Source: Oegoconia quadripuncta
Lineage: Eukaryota > Arthropoda > Insecta > Lepidoptera > Autostichidae
Length of the DNA stretch: 64,000 bases
Direction of reading: 5' to 3'
NCBI GenBank assembly: GCA_949316235.1
Contig: OX438742.1
Span: 12,771,315-12,835,314 of the forward strand
Positions 39,201 to 46,550 of this stretch are shown piece by piece. The notes beneath the pieces were generated by a model, which saw only the letters and a program-made list of their open reading frames with translations, made no database searches and was not told where the DNA came from. The position numbers were made by a program, and so were the translations under genes. Position 1 is the first letter of the stretch. Each line of letters starts with the position of its first letter.

Positions 39201-42200
39201 AATTCCTGAAACACTCTGCGCTTCTCAGTAACAACTACTCAGCTACTATCCCATCATACCAGGTGACCCGGGTGGGTCTCATTAGAGATGTCCCCGTTGA
39301 GTGGTCTATGATTGAATTAGTTGAGGTACTTAAAATACCATCAGGGTGTGGTTACATTTTGAAAGCCAGGCGTATCAAAAAAAAAACCTATGTAGACGGT
39401 TGCCCAGTATATACAAATACCCCGTGTGTAGTCCTCACATTCAGTGGTCAAACTTTACCACCACGCGTCTTCTGTTTTAACAATTCCCTCCCAGTGGCAT
39501 TATACCAACTGCCTACAATCCAATGTAACAGATGCTGTCGATTTGGTCACATCCAGACACAATGTAGGTCAAGACCCAGATGTTTTAAATGTGGAGAGGG
39601 GCACACTGGTGATTCCTGCCAAGTCCCTGAGTCCCAAGCAATATGTCTTCACTGCACTAGCTCCCATTTCGCTAACAGCAAGGAATGCCCAGAACTGGGC
39701 AGACAGAAGTGTATAAAGATATTAATGTCCCAAGAATCAATCTCCTTCTCTGAAGCCTCAAGCAGGTGCCCCCCTATACGCAAGTCTTATGCCGATGTGG
39801 CTAAAGTAATGTTTGCCCCTTTAACACCATCTCCCTATAACTGTCCACAAAGTCAAGGTTTCTCTCAAACCCAACCTCCTACAAATCCTCAGCGCTCTTA
39901 CAAAAAGACCATTTTCCAAGCCCCCCGTCCTAAACCCCAAATACAAAAGGGGTATGATATTGAAGCCCACCGCTCTTTAGTTAGCAACTATGATCCCCCG
40001 CACCCCCCAAATGGATGTGCTTTAAATAAACCCCAATCAGCTGAAATTTCCCCAAATGAAAACCTTTTAGATATTGTTATTTCCTTATTAATGAATATCC
40101 TAACTAAGTTTAATGACTTAGAATTACCGCCCAACGTTGCTCAAAAACTAAATTCGCTTATTTCTCTTCGACCCAATAATGGATTGTCTACTTCAGTGGA
40201 ATTGTAGAAGTGCACGCCCTAAGAAACATGAATTAATAAACCTAATAAACACCCATAAACCCTCTCTCTTTGCTGTTTCTGAGACATGGCTTAGACCGGG
40301 ATCCCAGTTCAGGATCTCAGGATATGCGTGCCTCCGGGATGACAGAGATGACGGTTATGCTGGTTGTGCCCTTCTAATCAAAAATGCCATCAAATATTCT
40401 AGACTTACATTACCTCCACATAGCAATGAAATCAATGTTATTGCCGTTAAAACTTCAGAATACTCTATTATTTCTATTTATATACCCCACCCCCACTCAC
40501 TTCTCCTGACAGATATCAAGCATATATTATCTTCTGTCCCTAACCCCCTCATTGTTCTAGGCGACTTCAACTGTCACCACCAGATGTGGGGAAGTAACCA
40601 CACGGATGGACTATCTACAGAGTTATTGGAAATCTTTGACCAACTTAATTTGTGTATTTTGAATGATGGTTCTCCTACCCTAAGAAACCGTCCCTCAAAT
40701 AACCCTAGTGCAGTTGATCTTTCCCTGTGTTCTCCAAATTTAGCCTCTCTCCTATCTTGGAGGGTTCTCTCGGACTCTCATGGTAGTGATCACTTCCCAA
40801 TTGCTATCTCAAAACCTTCCAACAAAATTCCGACTAAAAAACTTCCCCCTCTGTTGAAATATAAACTACAGCAAGATAAGTGGGAAAAATTCTCTGAAAG
40901 TACAGAGGATAGAATCCAGGATATCCCTACAATCACTGAGGAAAATTTTGTGTCTGTACAGGAGCAGTTCATACAGATATTAAAAGCATCAGCTGATGAT
41001 GTCTTTCCAGTCAAAAAATCTCCATCAGACCGAATCATGTCTCCTCCGTGGTGGGACTCCGACTGTACAGACATTGTTAAACTTAGGAAACAAGCTGAAA
41101 TGCTTTATATTGGATCTATGACCCAGGACAACTTCTTCAAATACCAAAAGGTTGCTGCACAGGCTAGGAAGCTATTCTGCTCCAAGAAAAGACGAAGCTG
41201 GTTTAAATTCTGTGAAAGTCTATCACCATCTACTCCCCCATCAATTGTTTGGAAAAATATAAAACGCTTCCGAAAAGCTTCCATGCAAACCATGGAATTA
41301 GCATGCAATGATAATTCCATATGGCTACACGAATTTATAAGTAATTTGGCACCTCCTTCTGCCCCAAACAGGGATTCCATCCCCTCGGCTATTCATATAA
41401 ATTCGCATAACCCACTTGACCATCCATTTTCTTTTAGGGAACTCACCCTGGTTCTGAATTCCCTCAAAGACTCTTCTCCGGGCATTGACGGCCTCCCCTA
41501 CTCATTCATTTCGAAAGCTTCTGAAAAGACTAGAAAAATCTTCCTCAATATTATAAATCATATTTTTCATACAGGCTGCCCCCCTGACACTTGGAAAAAC
41601 CAAATAGTTATCCCCATTTTAAAGCCAGGAAAAGACCCCTACTCTCCTACCTCCTATCGCCCTATTGCTTTATCATCGATTCTTACTAAAATTTTAGAAC
41701 ACCTGATCAAACTTAGGTTGGAGTGGTTTGTGGAACACACAGACATCCTGTCGAGTAGACAATTTGGCTTCCGAAAAGGCATGAGTACTATGGACAGTGT
41801 AGGCCTGTTAGTTTCAGACATCCGCCTAGCTTTTTCAAAAAACCATTATCTGGTTGGTGTATTCCTGGATATTGCCTCAGCCTATGATAATGTCCTTCTT
41901 CACATACTCAGGCAAAAATTGCATGATCTGAGTATTCCCCCGAAGCTGGTACATATTATATGCAATCTTTTAATGTCCAGGTCTATCCAAGTAAGATCAG
42001 GTGATACTGTATCCCCCCCAAAACTGATCTGGAAGGGCCTACCCCAAGGGTCAGTCCTAAGCCCCTTATTGTATAACTTGTATACATATGACCTCGAAGC
42101 TGTTGTCTCCTCCTTCTGCAAATTACTACAATATGCTGACGACTGTGCACTATATATTATTGGAGATTCAGTCGAAAGGATATCTACGGGCTTGAATCAA

Positions 42201-45200
42201 GCTTTGAGCTATCTTAACGACTGGCTCAATTCCCATGGTCTTTCTCTTTCCCCCTCGAAAAGCACTGTTGTGGTATTTTCTAGAAAACGAGCTCCCCCGA
42301 TAATAGAAATTGTATGTGACAATCTCCTTATCCCTGTGTCCAACAAAGTAAAATTTTTGGGTGTGATCCTTGACTCCAAAATGTCTGGCACTCATTACTT
42401 TGACCACATCTGCAATAAATGCGAAAAAAACATTAATATTTTACGCGCGCTCTCAGGTGTATGGTGGGGATCCCACCCTTATTCTCAAAAATTGCTATAC
42501 AACGCTATTATACGCAGTGTAATGGACTATGGTACTTACCTTATGGAACCCTGCAACAAGGCAGCCCTATTGAAACTAGATAAGATCCAAACAAAATGCC
42601 TTCGCATCATCTTAGGGGCTATGAAATCTTCTCCCAATAACGCTGTCCAAGTTGAATGTGTTGACCCCCCTTTACGATTACGTCGCCAATATCTCGCCGA
42701 CCGTTTCATTTTCAAAACCCTTCAAAACTCATCCCACCCCCTCCGCTCTAGTCTAGAATCCCTAGACCTGCTTGCCCAGAGAGAAAACTATTGGACTCAC
42801 AAAACTCTACCATGCATATTAATCAGCTTCCGTAAACTAACCCGGTTAGAGTTTCCTCCTTGTTCTACGTCTAAATTACCACTATATCTTTCTAGCTATG
42901 ATTCTCTCACTTTCTCCCCTCCGGTTGTCACAAACCTACCATTAGAAAAGTCATCTCCTGAAACCCCTAGGAAATTTAAAACCATTGTTACCAAAAATTT
43001 TAATAACTGGCTCACTATTTATACTGACGCATCAAAATTGTCGGACGCCGAATGTGTAGGAGCAGCGGTTTGGATTCCCAAATATAAAATTATCTTAAAT
43101 TTCAAACTTCCCCCATTGTCATCAGTTTTCTCTGGTGAAGCACTGGCTGTCTTAGAAGCCATATTATATGCCGAGTCGCATTCCCTGTCTAATTCCGTAA
43201 TCTTCTCTGATTCTTTAAGCTGTCTTCAATCCATTTCTGGTAATCCCTTCCAGCATAAACTTAATTTTCCTATCATCTTCCATATCCGAGAAGCTCTTTG
43301 GAGATGCCAATCCAAACATATTAACATTGTAGTGGCTTGGGTCCCCAGCCATAGTGGTATTCTGGGAAACGAGACTGTGGACCAGTGTGCTAAATTAGCT
43401 ATTAATACTGGATCTCTTGAACACTACAAGCTTTACTCCCACGACCTTGGCGCTTCAGCCAAGACCCATTTAATGAGGGATTGGGGTTTGGAGTGGTCAA
43501 TCTCCAAACAAAACAAAGGCAAGCACTATGGAGAAATTCAACCATCTATCCCCACAAAACCATGGTTTTTCAAATTCCCCATGTTAGATAAAAGGACATG
43601 CTCTACAATCTGCCGCCTAAGACTTGGCCATGTCTGTACACCGGTTCATCTCCATAAACTTCGGATTAGGGATAATTCCATATGTGAATGTGGACTAGAT
43701 GAAGGCACTCTAGACCATATATTCTTCACCTGCCCCAAAAATAAATTTTCCTTGTATGACGTACTTCCCCCTACCGATTTCCCTCGTCCTATTATATTTA
43801 AATCTCTCCTTACATATTCGTTTATAAACTCCCCTATTATTCCTATTTTATCTAAATTTATTACAATTAACAATATAAAACTATAACAACTAACAAATTG
43901 TGATCGTCCATGTGTTGTTGTTTGTTTTAGATACGCAGTGTGTCAGCGAATACCGTTCTTTGGCTAAACATACGCTAGCCTCTTCAAACACCAGTATTTG
44001 GCAGAATTACTACAAAGTAGTAGTTGCCATTAAAATAAAAAGTGAAAGTGACATGATCTATTGAAATCAATCAATATATGACATAAATATGGCAACAGAT
44101 TACATTATAATGTAATCATGTATAGGTATATTGACGACCAATTGGTGTAATGGATAGTGGGCCTGTCAGCGAAAAAAGCGGTTAAATGTTTGTGTGATGA
44201 ATACGAACATTTATTTCCGAGTCATGGATGTAATATAAATATTTATGTATGTTCGTCCATCATTTAGTATCCATAGTGGAAGCTTTGCTTTGTTTGAGAT
44301 TGGATAATTGGTGCATCCAAAATAAATATTTATTTATAATGTGACCGTATGTGAACATGTTTGTAACTCAAAAACACAGGATATGTTATGGAATAACAAA
44401 AGTTAGGGTATTTTCATCTCAAAATTTTAAATAAATTTCACAGCACGGTAAACTGATCAGGACAATAGGACAGGGCAGTAAACGAATAACTGAAATAGAA
44501 TAAAGAATGCCTTGCTGTGCCAGGGCATCAGTTATCAGGTCAATAAATTGAATCCAACTCATCAGATAACCATTTTGAATGTTAATATTTCTACTGAATC
44601 TGTACATTAGAAATGTGGGTTGCTGCACATGCCTTTTAATGATATGAAACAAATAGTGTCATACTTTTGTTTATTAATTGAATGCAACATTGTTTAGCAC
44701 TTGCTACAGAACACATATTAGAGAGTATGTCCCAGTGTTCTCAATTGAAGATGGTTGTTAAGCTAAGTTGGTGGCCCACAGGAGCGGTTTAAAAGACTGA
44801 CTGACGGGCGGTCACCAGTCTACAAATTCACCAAGTCATGCCCCAAAACCTCTCCAAGTGTAAAAAGGCTGTGCTCTTGCAGTATGTTGCGGCTGTCTAA
44901 GTTATTATTGCCAAGTACAACGTATGTGTGCGAATAACAGTATTATGTATATTGCATATGATTTAGTTTTGCTTGAGCGCTACCTAGTTTGGAGATAGGG
45001 CACCGCTCCTAACCTAAAACCCTATGACACTACCGATTACATGGTGACTTGCACATGATAATAATTGAATACAATAAAGGTACTATCAAATAAAGGGTAC
45101 AATAAACAATCAGCAATTAAATAATTCGGGTAAAAAAAATATTCTGTTATATAATAACGATAATGCAAAACACACAAATATGTTGTAAGAAAACATGTGA

Positions 45201-45291
45201 TTTTTATATTTACCGTCTTGGATACATTTAGTAACTGGTAATAATTTTCTTCTAGTAAAATATTATCCCCTTCTTCATCCATTTTACACAA
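24145..45291 (-). CDS. DNAJC11: DNAJC11 orthologue, complete gene, 12 coding exons
   Basis: J-domain protein of the mitochondrial membrane, part of the MICOS/SAM supercomplex that shapes cristae (known for the family). Exons, 5' to 3' on the minus strand: 45291-45214, 38275-38101, 37426-37345, 33444-33325, 32162-32035, 31650-31459, 30216-30003, 28002-27886, 27435-27244, 26196-26063, 25757-25609, 24279-24145. All have GT/AG borders and matching phases, and the sum is 571 residues plus stop (human about 559). The J domain spans about residues 14-85 with HPD at 44-46. A middle region with DNAJC11-type strings follows ([40 protein letters not shown]). There is a hydrophobic stretch near 392-406, and the C-terminal domain carries [14 protein letters not shown] and GFYDPCVGE. 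The alternative start at 45282 gives 568 residues. Introns hold a LINE, a mariner and a MITE. Confidence 0.95.
24370..24469. repeat. DNAJC11: (GTGTGGGT)n / (GT)n minisatellite in last DNAJC11 intron
   Basis: About 100 bp of gtgtgggtgtgtgggtgtgt units changing to gtgtgtgcgtgcgtgtgtgt, followed by gaat repeats to 24480. On the gene strand this is CA/C-rich and lies 90-190 nt upstream of the acceptor of exon 12. CA repeats near splice sites bind hnRNP L in animals (known), so an effect on splicing is possible. Confidence 0.95.
25105..25336 (+). repeat. dispersed repeat C (LINE 3'-like)
   Basis: Contains attataaaattctgactatc, ttgctcgttcttctatgggg, tgtcatgacattttcaaatg and cttacgaaataaag. A longer copy is at 55585-55872, and inverted pieces are at 49595-49670 and 55135-55205. 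Ends in an AATAAA-like motif, as the 3' end of a LINE would. Lies in intron 11 of DNAJC11. Confidence 0.6.
25358..25563 (+). repeat. dispersed repeat tail copy
   Basis: Same family as 3718-3958: ggttggtggtagggcatttt, tccacctgttcaactaccac, cgcttccacctt and cagttgtgcatt. It ends about 45 bp below DNAJC11 exon 11, in intron 11. Confidence 0.7.
25609..25757 (-). CDS. DNAJC11: DNAJC11 exon 11
   Basis: Residues 478-527. A variable acidic stretch ([19 protein letters not shown]) precedes the family hallmark [24 protein letters not shown]. Human has [25 protein letters not shown]. Acceptor TTGCAG, donor GTAAGT. Phase 1 in, phase 0 out. Confidence 0.95.
26063..26196 (-). CDS. DNAJC11: DNAJC11 exon 10
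   Basis: Residues 433-478. It reads [20 protein letters not shown], then [19 protein letters not shown]. The human counterpart is [20 protein letters not shown], then SRMGLIIVNAWYGKF. Acceptor TTTACAG, donor GTAAGT. Phase 2 in, phase 1 out. Confidence 0.93.
26366..26990. repeat. tandem array of a ~155-235 bp unit in DNAJC11 intron 9
   Basis: The block ctactttacatcctga, gcgataaagtaa, cacacgggcgaaaagcta, ggacctggaggcga-like, cataagctt, then gtacaaaagaaaataaat recurs with starts near 26370, 26605, 26759 and 26925. Spacings are about 235, 154 and 166. Units are diverged from one another. The flank at 26230-26360 resembles the repeat at 50.03-50.2 kb, so a dispersed repeat was amplified in place. 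Confidence 0.75.
27244..27435 (-). CDS. DNAJC11: DNAJC11 exon 9 (hydrophobic segment, charged helix)
   Basis: Residues 369-433. It contains [20 protein letters not shown], then the hydrophobic run [11 protein letters not shown], a likely membrane-associated stretch. A charged segment, [18 protein letters not shown], follows. Human has [20 protein letters not shown] and VGPLVVYFAMHRLIIKP. Acceptor TTTCCAG, donor GTAACA. Phase 2 in and out. Confidence 0.93.
27886..28002 (-). CDS. DNAJC11: DNAJC11 exon 8
   Basis: Residues 330-369. It reads [17 protein letters not shown] and [17 protein letters not shown]. The human protein has FFGTVVEYGAERKIS and GAAVSVGVPQGVSLKVK at this place. Acceptor TTTACAG, donor GTGAGT, phase 2 in and phase 2 out. 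Confidence 0.94.
30003..30216 (-). CDS. DNAJC11: DNAJC11 exon 7
   Basis: Residues 259-330. It holds [26 protein letters not shown] and [14 protein letters not shown], matching the human VGYLQWRWG, NTSIVRDTKTSHFT and VALQLGIPHSFALI. Acceptor TTCTAG, donor GTGAGT. Phase 1 in, phase 2 out. Confidence 0.93.
30681..30926 (-). repeat. SINE family B, inverted copy in DNAJC11 intron
   Basis: Complement of the family B head near 30860-30925 (gattcgaacccgcgacctt) and of the tail (cagcgccatctagttccaca, ctaagcaactaggcttgtac). Lies in intron 6 of DNAJC11, same strand as the gene. Confidence 0.85.
31459..31650 (-). CDS. DNAJC11: DNAJC11 exon 6
   Basis: Residues 195-259. It reads [33 protein letters not shown] and [14 protein letters not shown]. 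The human counterparts are GWGELEFGAGDLQGPLFGL, KLFRNLTPRCF and LQFSSRGIRPGL. Acceptor TTTCAG, donor GTACGT. Phase 1 in, phase 1 out. Confidence 0.93.
32035..32162 (-). CDS. DNAJC11: DNAJC11 exon 5
   Basis: Residues 152-195. It contains [18 protein letters not shown] and [15 protein letters not shown], corresponding to human IEINKMHISQSIEAPLT and TAILSGSLSTQNGNG. A strong polypyrimidine tract and AG acceptor lie upstream on the minus strand. The donor is GTATTT. Phase 2 in, phase 1 out. Confidence 0.93.
32774..33030 (+). repeat. SINE family B copy in DNAJC11 intron
   Basis: Head tggtgtagtggttagaaact with B box gcgggttcgaatcccgctag; tail gcctagttgtttagtgtgga, then tagcgctgtgtgtatgtgca. Lies in intron 4 of DNAJC11, antisense to the gene. 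Confidence 0.85.
33325..33444 (-). CDS. DNAJC11: DNAJC11 exon 4
   Basis: Residues 112-152. It begins with a charged helix ([12 protein letters not shown]), followed by [16 protein letters not shown] and KYYDEYE. The human counterpart has [20 protein letters not shown] and DATDLFDRYDEEYED. Acceptor at 33445-33446, donor GTAAGT, phase 2 in and phase 2 out. Confidence 0.93.
34327..34672. mobile_element. MITE with perfect 40-bp inverted ends, TA-flanked
   Basis: 346 bp. Positions 34327-34366 and 34633-34672 are exact reverse complements over 40 bases, including tctccgcgccgctacgact. TA stands on each side (34325-34326 and 34673-34674). The inside is non-coding and contains a second inverted piece (aatgcggcaac). 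Perfect long ends and TA flanks suggest a recently moved Tc1/mariner-type MITE. It lies in intron 3 of DNAJC11. Confidence 0.85.
35246..36414 (-). mobile_element. degraded mariner transposon
   Basis: About 1.17 kb. A perfect 17-bp inverted repeat CACACTAAAAGTTTTGC stands near each end (35249-35265 and 36394-36410). The left end is preceded by TA; the right flank has decayed. The inside codes for a mariner transposase in three pieces. It sits in intron 3 of DNAJC11 on the same strand. Its ends and protein differ clearly from the intact copy at 57 kb, so it belongs to another mariner lineage. Confidence 0.9.
35309..36357 (-). pseudogene. mariner transposase, broken by frameshifts and stops
   Basis: N-terminal piece 36357-36097 ends in [12 protein letters not shown]. 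The region 36096-36058 has stops in that frame while a shifted frame stays open, so a short indel is likely there. The middle piece (to 35794) has [18 protein letters not shown] and the first catalytic Asp in [12 protein letters not shown]. The frame changes again near 35810-35850 beside a run of A/T. The C-terminal piece (35827-35309) has [10 protein letters not shown] and [13 protein letters not shown], with 34 residues between the second and third Asp. The triad is preserved although the gene cannot be read through. Confidence 0.9.
36740..36845 (-). repeat. mariner fragment beside the degraded copy
   Basis: On the plus strand this stretch (acgttgttatgatgtaggtg, then ttttttctaaaacaatcagc) resembles the reverse complement of the HHDNA region of the degraded mariner at 35.60-35.69 kb. 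Upstream and downstream sequence no longer aligns by eye. Likely a second, older mariner remnant. Confidence 0.4.
37158..37215 (+). repeat. end fragment of the same family as the 240-bp repeat
   Basis: taaacgacttcaaaaaagga then ggttctgtattcggggcgta and a T run. This is the reverse complement of the unit end seen near 46490-46545. Confidence 0.6.
37345..37426 (-). CDS. DNAJC11: DNAJC11 exon 3
   Basis: Residues 85-112. It reads [19 protein letters not shown] then REIRDEYER, matching the conserved linker just after the J domain in human DNAJC11 (GKRGLEMEGWEVVERRRTP). Acceptor TTTGTAG, donor GTAAAG, phase 1 in and phase 2 out. Confidence 0.93.
38101..38275 (-). CDS. DNAJC11: DNAJC11 exon 2 (J domain, HPD)
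   Basis: Residues 27-85. It carries helix II, the invariant HPD loop ([10 protein letters not shown]) and helix III/IV ([19 protein letters not shown]). The exon enters in phase 0 after the acceptor at 38276-38277 and leaves in phase 1 at a GTAATT donor. HPD is needed to stimulate Hsp70 ATPase activity in this family, so the domain looks functional. Confidence 0.95.
38753..40207 (+). CDS. LINE ORF1, gag-like RNA-binding protein
   Basis: 484 residues. ORF1 proteins of this kind bind the element RNA and package it. The N-terminal third is polar and rich in S, P, K and D. Three zinc knuckles lie at about residues 257-325: [14 protein letters not shown] (CX2CX4HX4C), [13 protein letters not shown] (CX2CX3HX4C) and [15 protein letters not shown] (CX2CX3HX6C). 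The C-terminal part is proline- and asparagine-rich. The end overlaps the start of ORF2 by 29 bases in another frame, which suggests reinitiation or frameshifting for ORF2. No stop or frameshift interrupts it. Confidence 0.92.
   Translation: MMEVEDKLPPDKDNPQSQDAPKHELSPDIFSQSQVKEKMNRKRHIDSDTPSNQNKKTIIDPDLASASVQDIFKHACLTEDKMYTQDDKAPFIVHVSRTSPDPAAGDTIRPIKFGQFLYRNNILNITEDGIKRIGRNRISVEFTSADSANKFLKHSALLSNNYSATIPSYQVTRVGLIRDVPVEWSMIELVEVLKIPSGCGYILKARRIKKKTYVDGCPVYTNTPCVVLTFSGQTLPPRVFCFNNSLPVALYQLPTIQCNRCCRFGHIQTQCRSRPRCFKCGEGHTGDSCQVPESQAICLHCTSSHFANSKECPELGRQKCIKILMSQESISFSEASSRCPPIRKSYADVAKVMFAPLTPSPYNCPQSQGFSQTQPPTNPQRSYKKTIFQAPRPKPQIQKGYDIEAHRSLVSNYDPPHPPNGCALNKPQSAEISPNENLLDIVISLLMNILTKFNDLELPPNVAQKLNSLISLRPNNGLSTSVEL
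40179..43886 (+). CDS. LINE ORF2: endonuclease, reverse transcriptase, RNase H
   Basis: 1,235 residues. APE-type endonuclease at about 1-220, with [27 protein letters not shown] and [11 protein letters not shown]. Reverse transcriptase at about 440-730, with [65 protein letters not shown] and the catalytic YADD at about 652-655. RNase H at about 945-1080, with [27 protein letters not shown] and [18 protein letters not shown] Cys/His-rich tail, [17 protein letters not shown], follows. These carry out nicking and target-primed reverse transcription in the family. All key residues are present, so it may be active. Confidence 0.95.
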   Translation: MDCLLQWNCRSARPKKHELINLINTHKPSLFAVSETWLRPGSQFRISGYACLRDDRDDGYAGCALLIKNAIKYSRLTLPPHSNEINVIAVKTSEYSIISIYIPHPHSLLLTDIKHILSSVPNPLIVLGDFNCHHQMWGSNHTDGLSTELLEIFDQLNLCILNDGSPTLRNRPSNNPSAVDLSLCSPNLASLLSWRVLSDSHGSDHFPIAISKPSNKIPTKKLPPLLKYKLQQDKWEKFSESTEDRIQDIPTITEENFVSVQEQFIQILKASADDVFPVKKSPSDRIMSPPWWDSDCTDIVKLRKQAEMLYIGSMTQDNFFKYQKVAAQARKLFCSKKRRSWFKFCESLSPSTPPSIVWKNIKRFRKASMQTMELACNDNSIWLHEFISNLAPPSAPNRDSIPSAIHINSHNPLDHPFSFRELTLVLNSLKDSSPGIDGLPYSFISKASEKTRKIFLNIINHIFHTGCPPDTWKNQIVIPILKPGKDPYSPTSYRPIALSSILTKILEHLIKLRLEWFVEHTDILSSRQFGFRKGMSTMDSVGLLVSDIRLAFSKNHYLVGVFLDIASAYDNVLLHILRQKLHDLSIPPKLVHIICNLLMSRSIQVRSGDTVSPPKLIWKGLPQGSVLSPLLYNLYTYDLEAVVSSFCKLLQYADDCALYIIGDSVERISTGLNQALSYLNDWLNSHGLSLSPSKSTVVVFSRKRAPPIIEIVCDNLLIPVSNKVKFLGVILDSKMSGTHYFDHICNKCEKNINILRALSGVWWGSHPYSQKLLYNAIIRSVMDYGTYLMEPCNKAALLKLDKIQTKCLRIILGAMKSSPNNAVQVECVDPPLRLRRQYLADRFIFKTLQNSSHPLRSSLESLDLLAQRENYWTHKTLPCILISFRKLTRLEFPPCSTSKLPLYLSSYDSLTFSPPVVTNLPLEKSSPETPRKFKTIVTKNFNNWLTIYTDASKLSDAECVGAAVWIPKYKIILNFKLPPLSSVFSGEALAVLEAILYAESHSLSNSVIFSDSLSCLQSISGNPFQHKLNFPIIFHIREALWRCQSKHINIVVAWVPSHSGILGNETVDQCAKLAINTGSLEHYKLYSHDLGASAKTHLMRDWGLEWSISKQNKGKHYGEIQPSIPTKPWFFKFPMLDKRTCSTICRLRLGHVCTPVHLHKLRIRDNSICECGLDEGTLDHIFFTCPKNKFSLYDVLPPTDFPRPIIFKSLLTYSFINSPIIPILSKFITINNIKL
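44140..44340 (+). repeat. degenerate SINE-like copy
   Basis: Begins gaccaattggtgtaatggat and continues with gtgtgatgaatacgaacatt and ccgagtcatggatg, echoing the family B body. The B box and tail are strongly altered. Just downstream of the LINE target duplication. Confidence 0.45.
45214..45291 (-). CDS. DNAJC11: DNAJC11 exon 1 (start)
   Basis: First coding exon, residues 1-26. The reading opens [10 protein letters not shown] and continues [12 protein letters not shown], the start of a J domain. The donor GTAAAT follows directly in phase 0. Two in-frame ATGs (45291 and 45282) are possible starts; the second matches an acidic N-terminus like that of the human protein. Intron 1, about 6.9 kb, contains a whole LINE on the other strand. 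Confidence 0.9.
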
Positions 45292-45630
45292 TTTAAAATA
45301 ATTTTTAAAATCTAAAAAAATCGCTTTGCCCGTTCAATGATAGAAATTAGTTTCTTTTTACCGCCACATTGACAGGTGCGTCGCCACCTTCAATTAGGTA
45401 CTACCACGATTTATGTGGTTTAGGCAAAGACCAACTAAACATAAAGCTCAATGGATAATATAATGTTTGCTCACGTTCCTTTCCTACTCTCTCAGTACTC
45501 AGAGTTCCTTTATGTACATAACCATAAAGGGACTTACAAAATTTTTAGGACGAAAGGACTCTTTTATAATTTATTGAGTAAATTGAGGCAATTTACTGCA
45601 AAATTAAACAAAATATTAAATGGTGATTAA

Positions 45631-46550
45631 CGTGGTTGCTTATCTCCATGATAATTTTTGTGCGATGGCGAACCTTCTCACTCCTACAGGTTAGGTGGGC
45701 ACTTGGGGTGTACCAGCTCGACCTGATGATCTTCGATTTGTCGTATTTATTGTTGATAATCACACCGACGTAAATCGGCAAAATCTCGGATTAATCGATG
45801 TACATACATAAAGAATACAGAACCTCCTCCTTTTTTGAAGTCGGTTAAAAAAATTAATAGTTTTATCCGTGGTTGCTTATCTCCATGATAATGTTTGTGC
45901 GATGGCGAACCTTCTCGCTCCTACAGGTCAGATGGGCAGTTCGGGTGTACCAGCTCGACCTGATGATCTTCGATTTGTCATATTTATTGTTGATAATCAC
46001 ACAGACGTAAATCAGCTTAAAAATCTCGGATTAATCGATGTACATACATAAAGAATACAGAAACTTCTTCTTTTTTGAAGTCGGTAAAAAAAATTATTAG
46101 TATTTATCCGTGGTTGCTAATCTCCCTGATAATTTTTGTGCGATGGCGAACCTTCTCGCTCCTACAGGTTAGATGGGCAGTTCGGGTGTACCAGCTCGAC
46201 CTGATGATCTTCGATTTGTCATATTTATTGCTGACAATCACACTGATCTTCTCTACACTTTTTCCATACAAACCCAAACTGTATCTACTTAGTTTCCCTG
46301 TGTAAAATCTACAAAATCGTCTAAATATGTAATGCCATTCTGATGTTTACCATGATTACACAAAAACTACTCGACCGATTACGCTGAAATTACAATGAGA
46401 CCAACTCGACGGTATCCCCTTTCATTTACAAAAAGAACCATGTGAATCAACCGCCAAATCTCGGAGATATCGGTGTACATACATAAAAAAAAAAAAATAC
46501 GCCCCGAATACAGAACCTCCTCCTTTTTTGAAGTCGTTTAAATAGGAGGA
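45631..46550. repeat. threefold ~240-bp tandem repeat
   Basis: Units start with cgtggttgcttatctccatg at 45631, 45868 and 46109 (periods 237 and 241). Each has gcgatggcgaaccttct, ggtgtaccagctcgacctga, tgatcttcgatttgtc and, in full units, ggattaatcgatgtacatac and cctcctccttttttgaagtc. Unit 3 is interrupted after about 140 bp by roughly 300 bp of other sequence before its end reappears near 46500-46545. About 340 bp upstream of the DNAJC11 start. Confidence 0.85.

Larger units (their letters stand above)
38614..44048 (+). mobile_element. full-length non-LTR retrotransposon (I/Jockey-like, two ORFs with RNase H)
   Basis: A 5,435-bp LINE in intron 1 of DNAJC11, opposite to the gene. The 12-bp sequence TGACATGATCTA stands on both sides (38602-38613 and 44049-44060), a target-site duplication that fixes both ends. 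It has a 5' UTR of about 139 bp, then a gag-like ORF1, then an ORF2 with endonuclease, reverse transcriptase and RNase H, then a 3' UTR of about 160 bp ending in an A-rich run. Both ORFs are uninterrupted, so the copy is young. The RNase H domain places it near the I group; the clade was judged by eye only. Confidence 0.93.
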
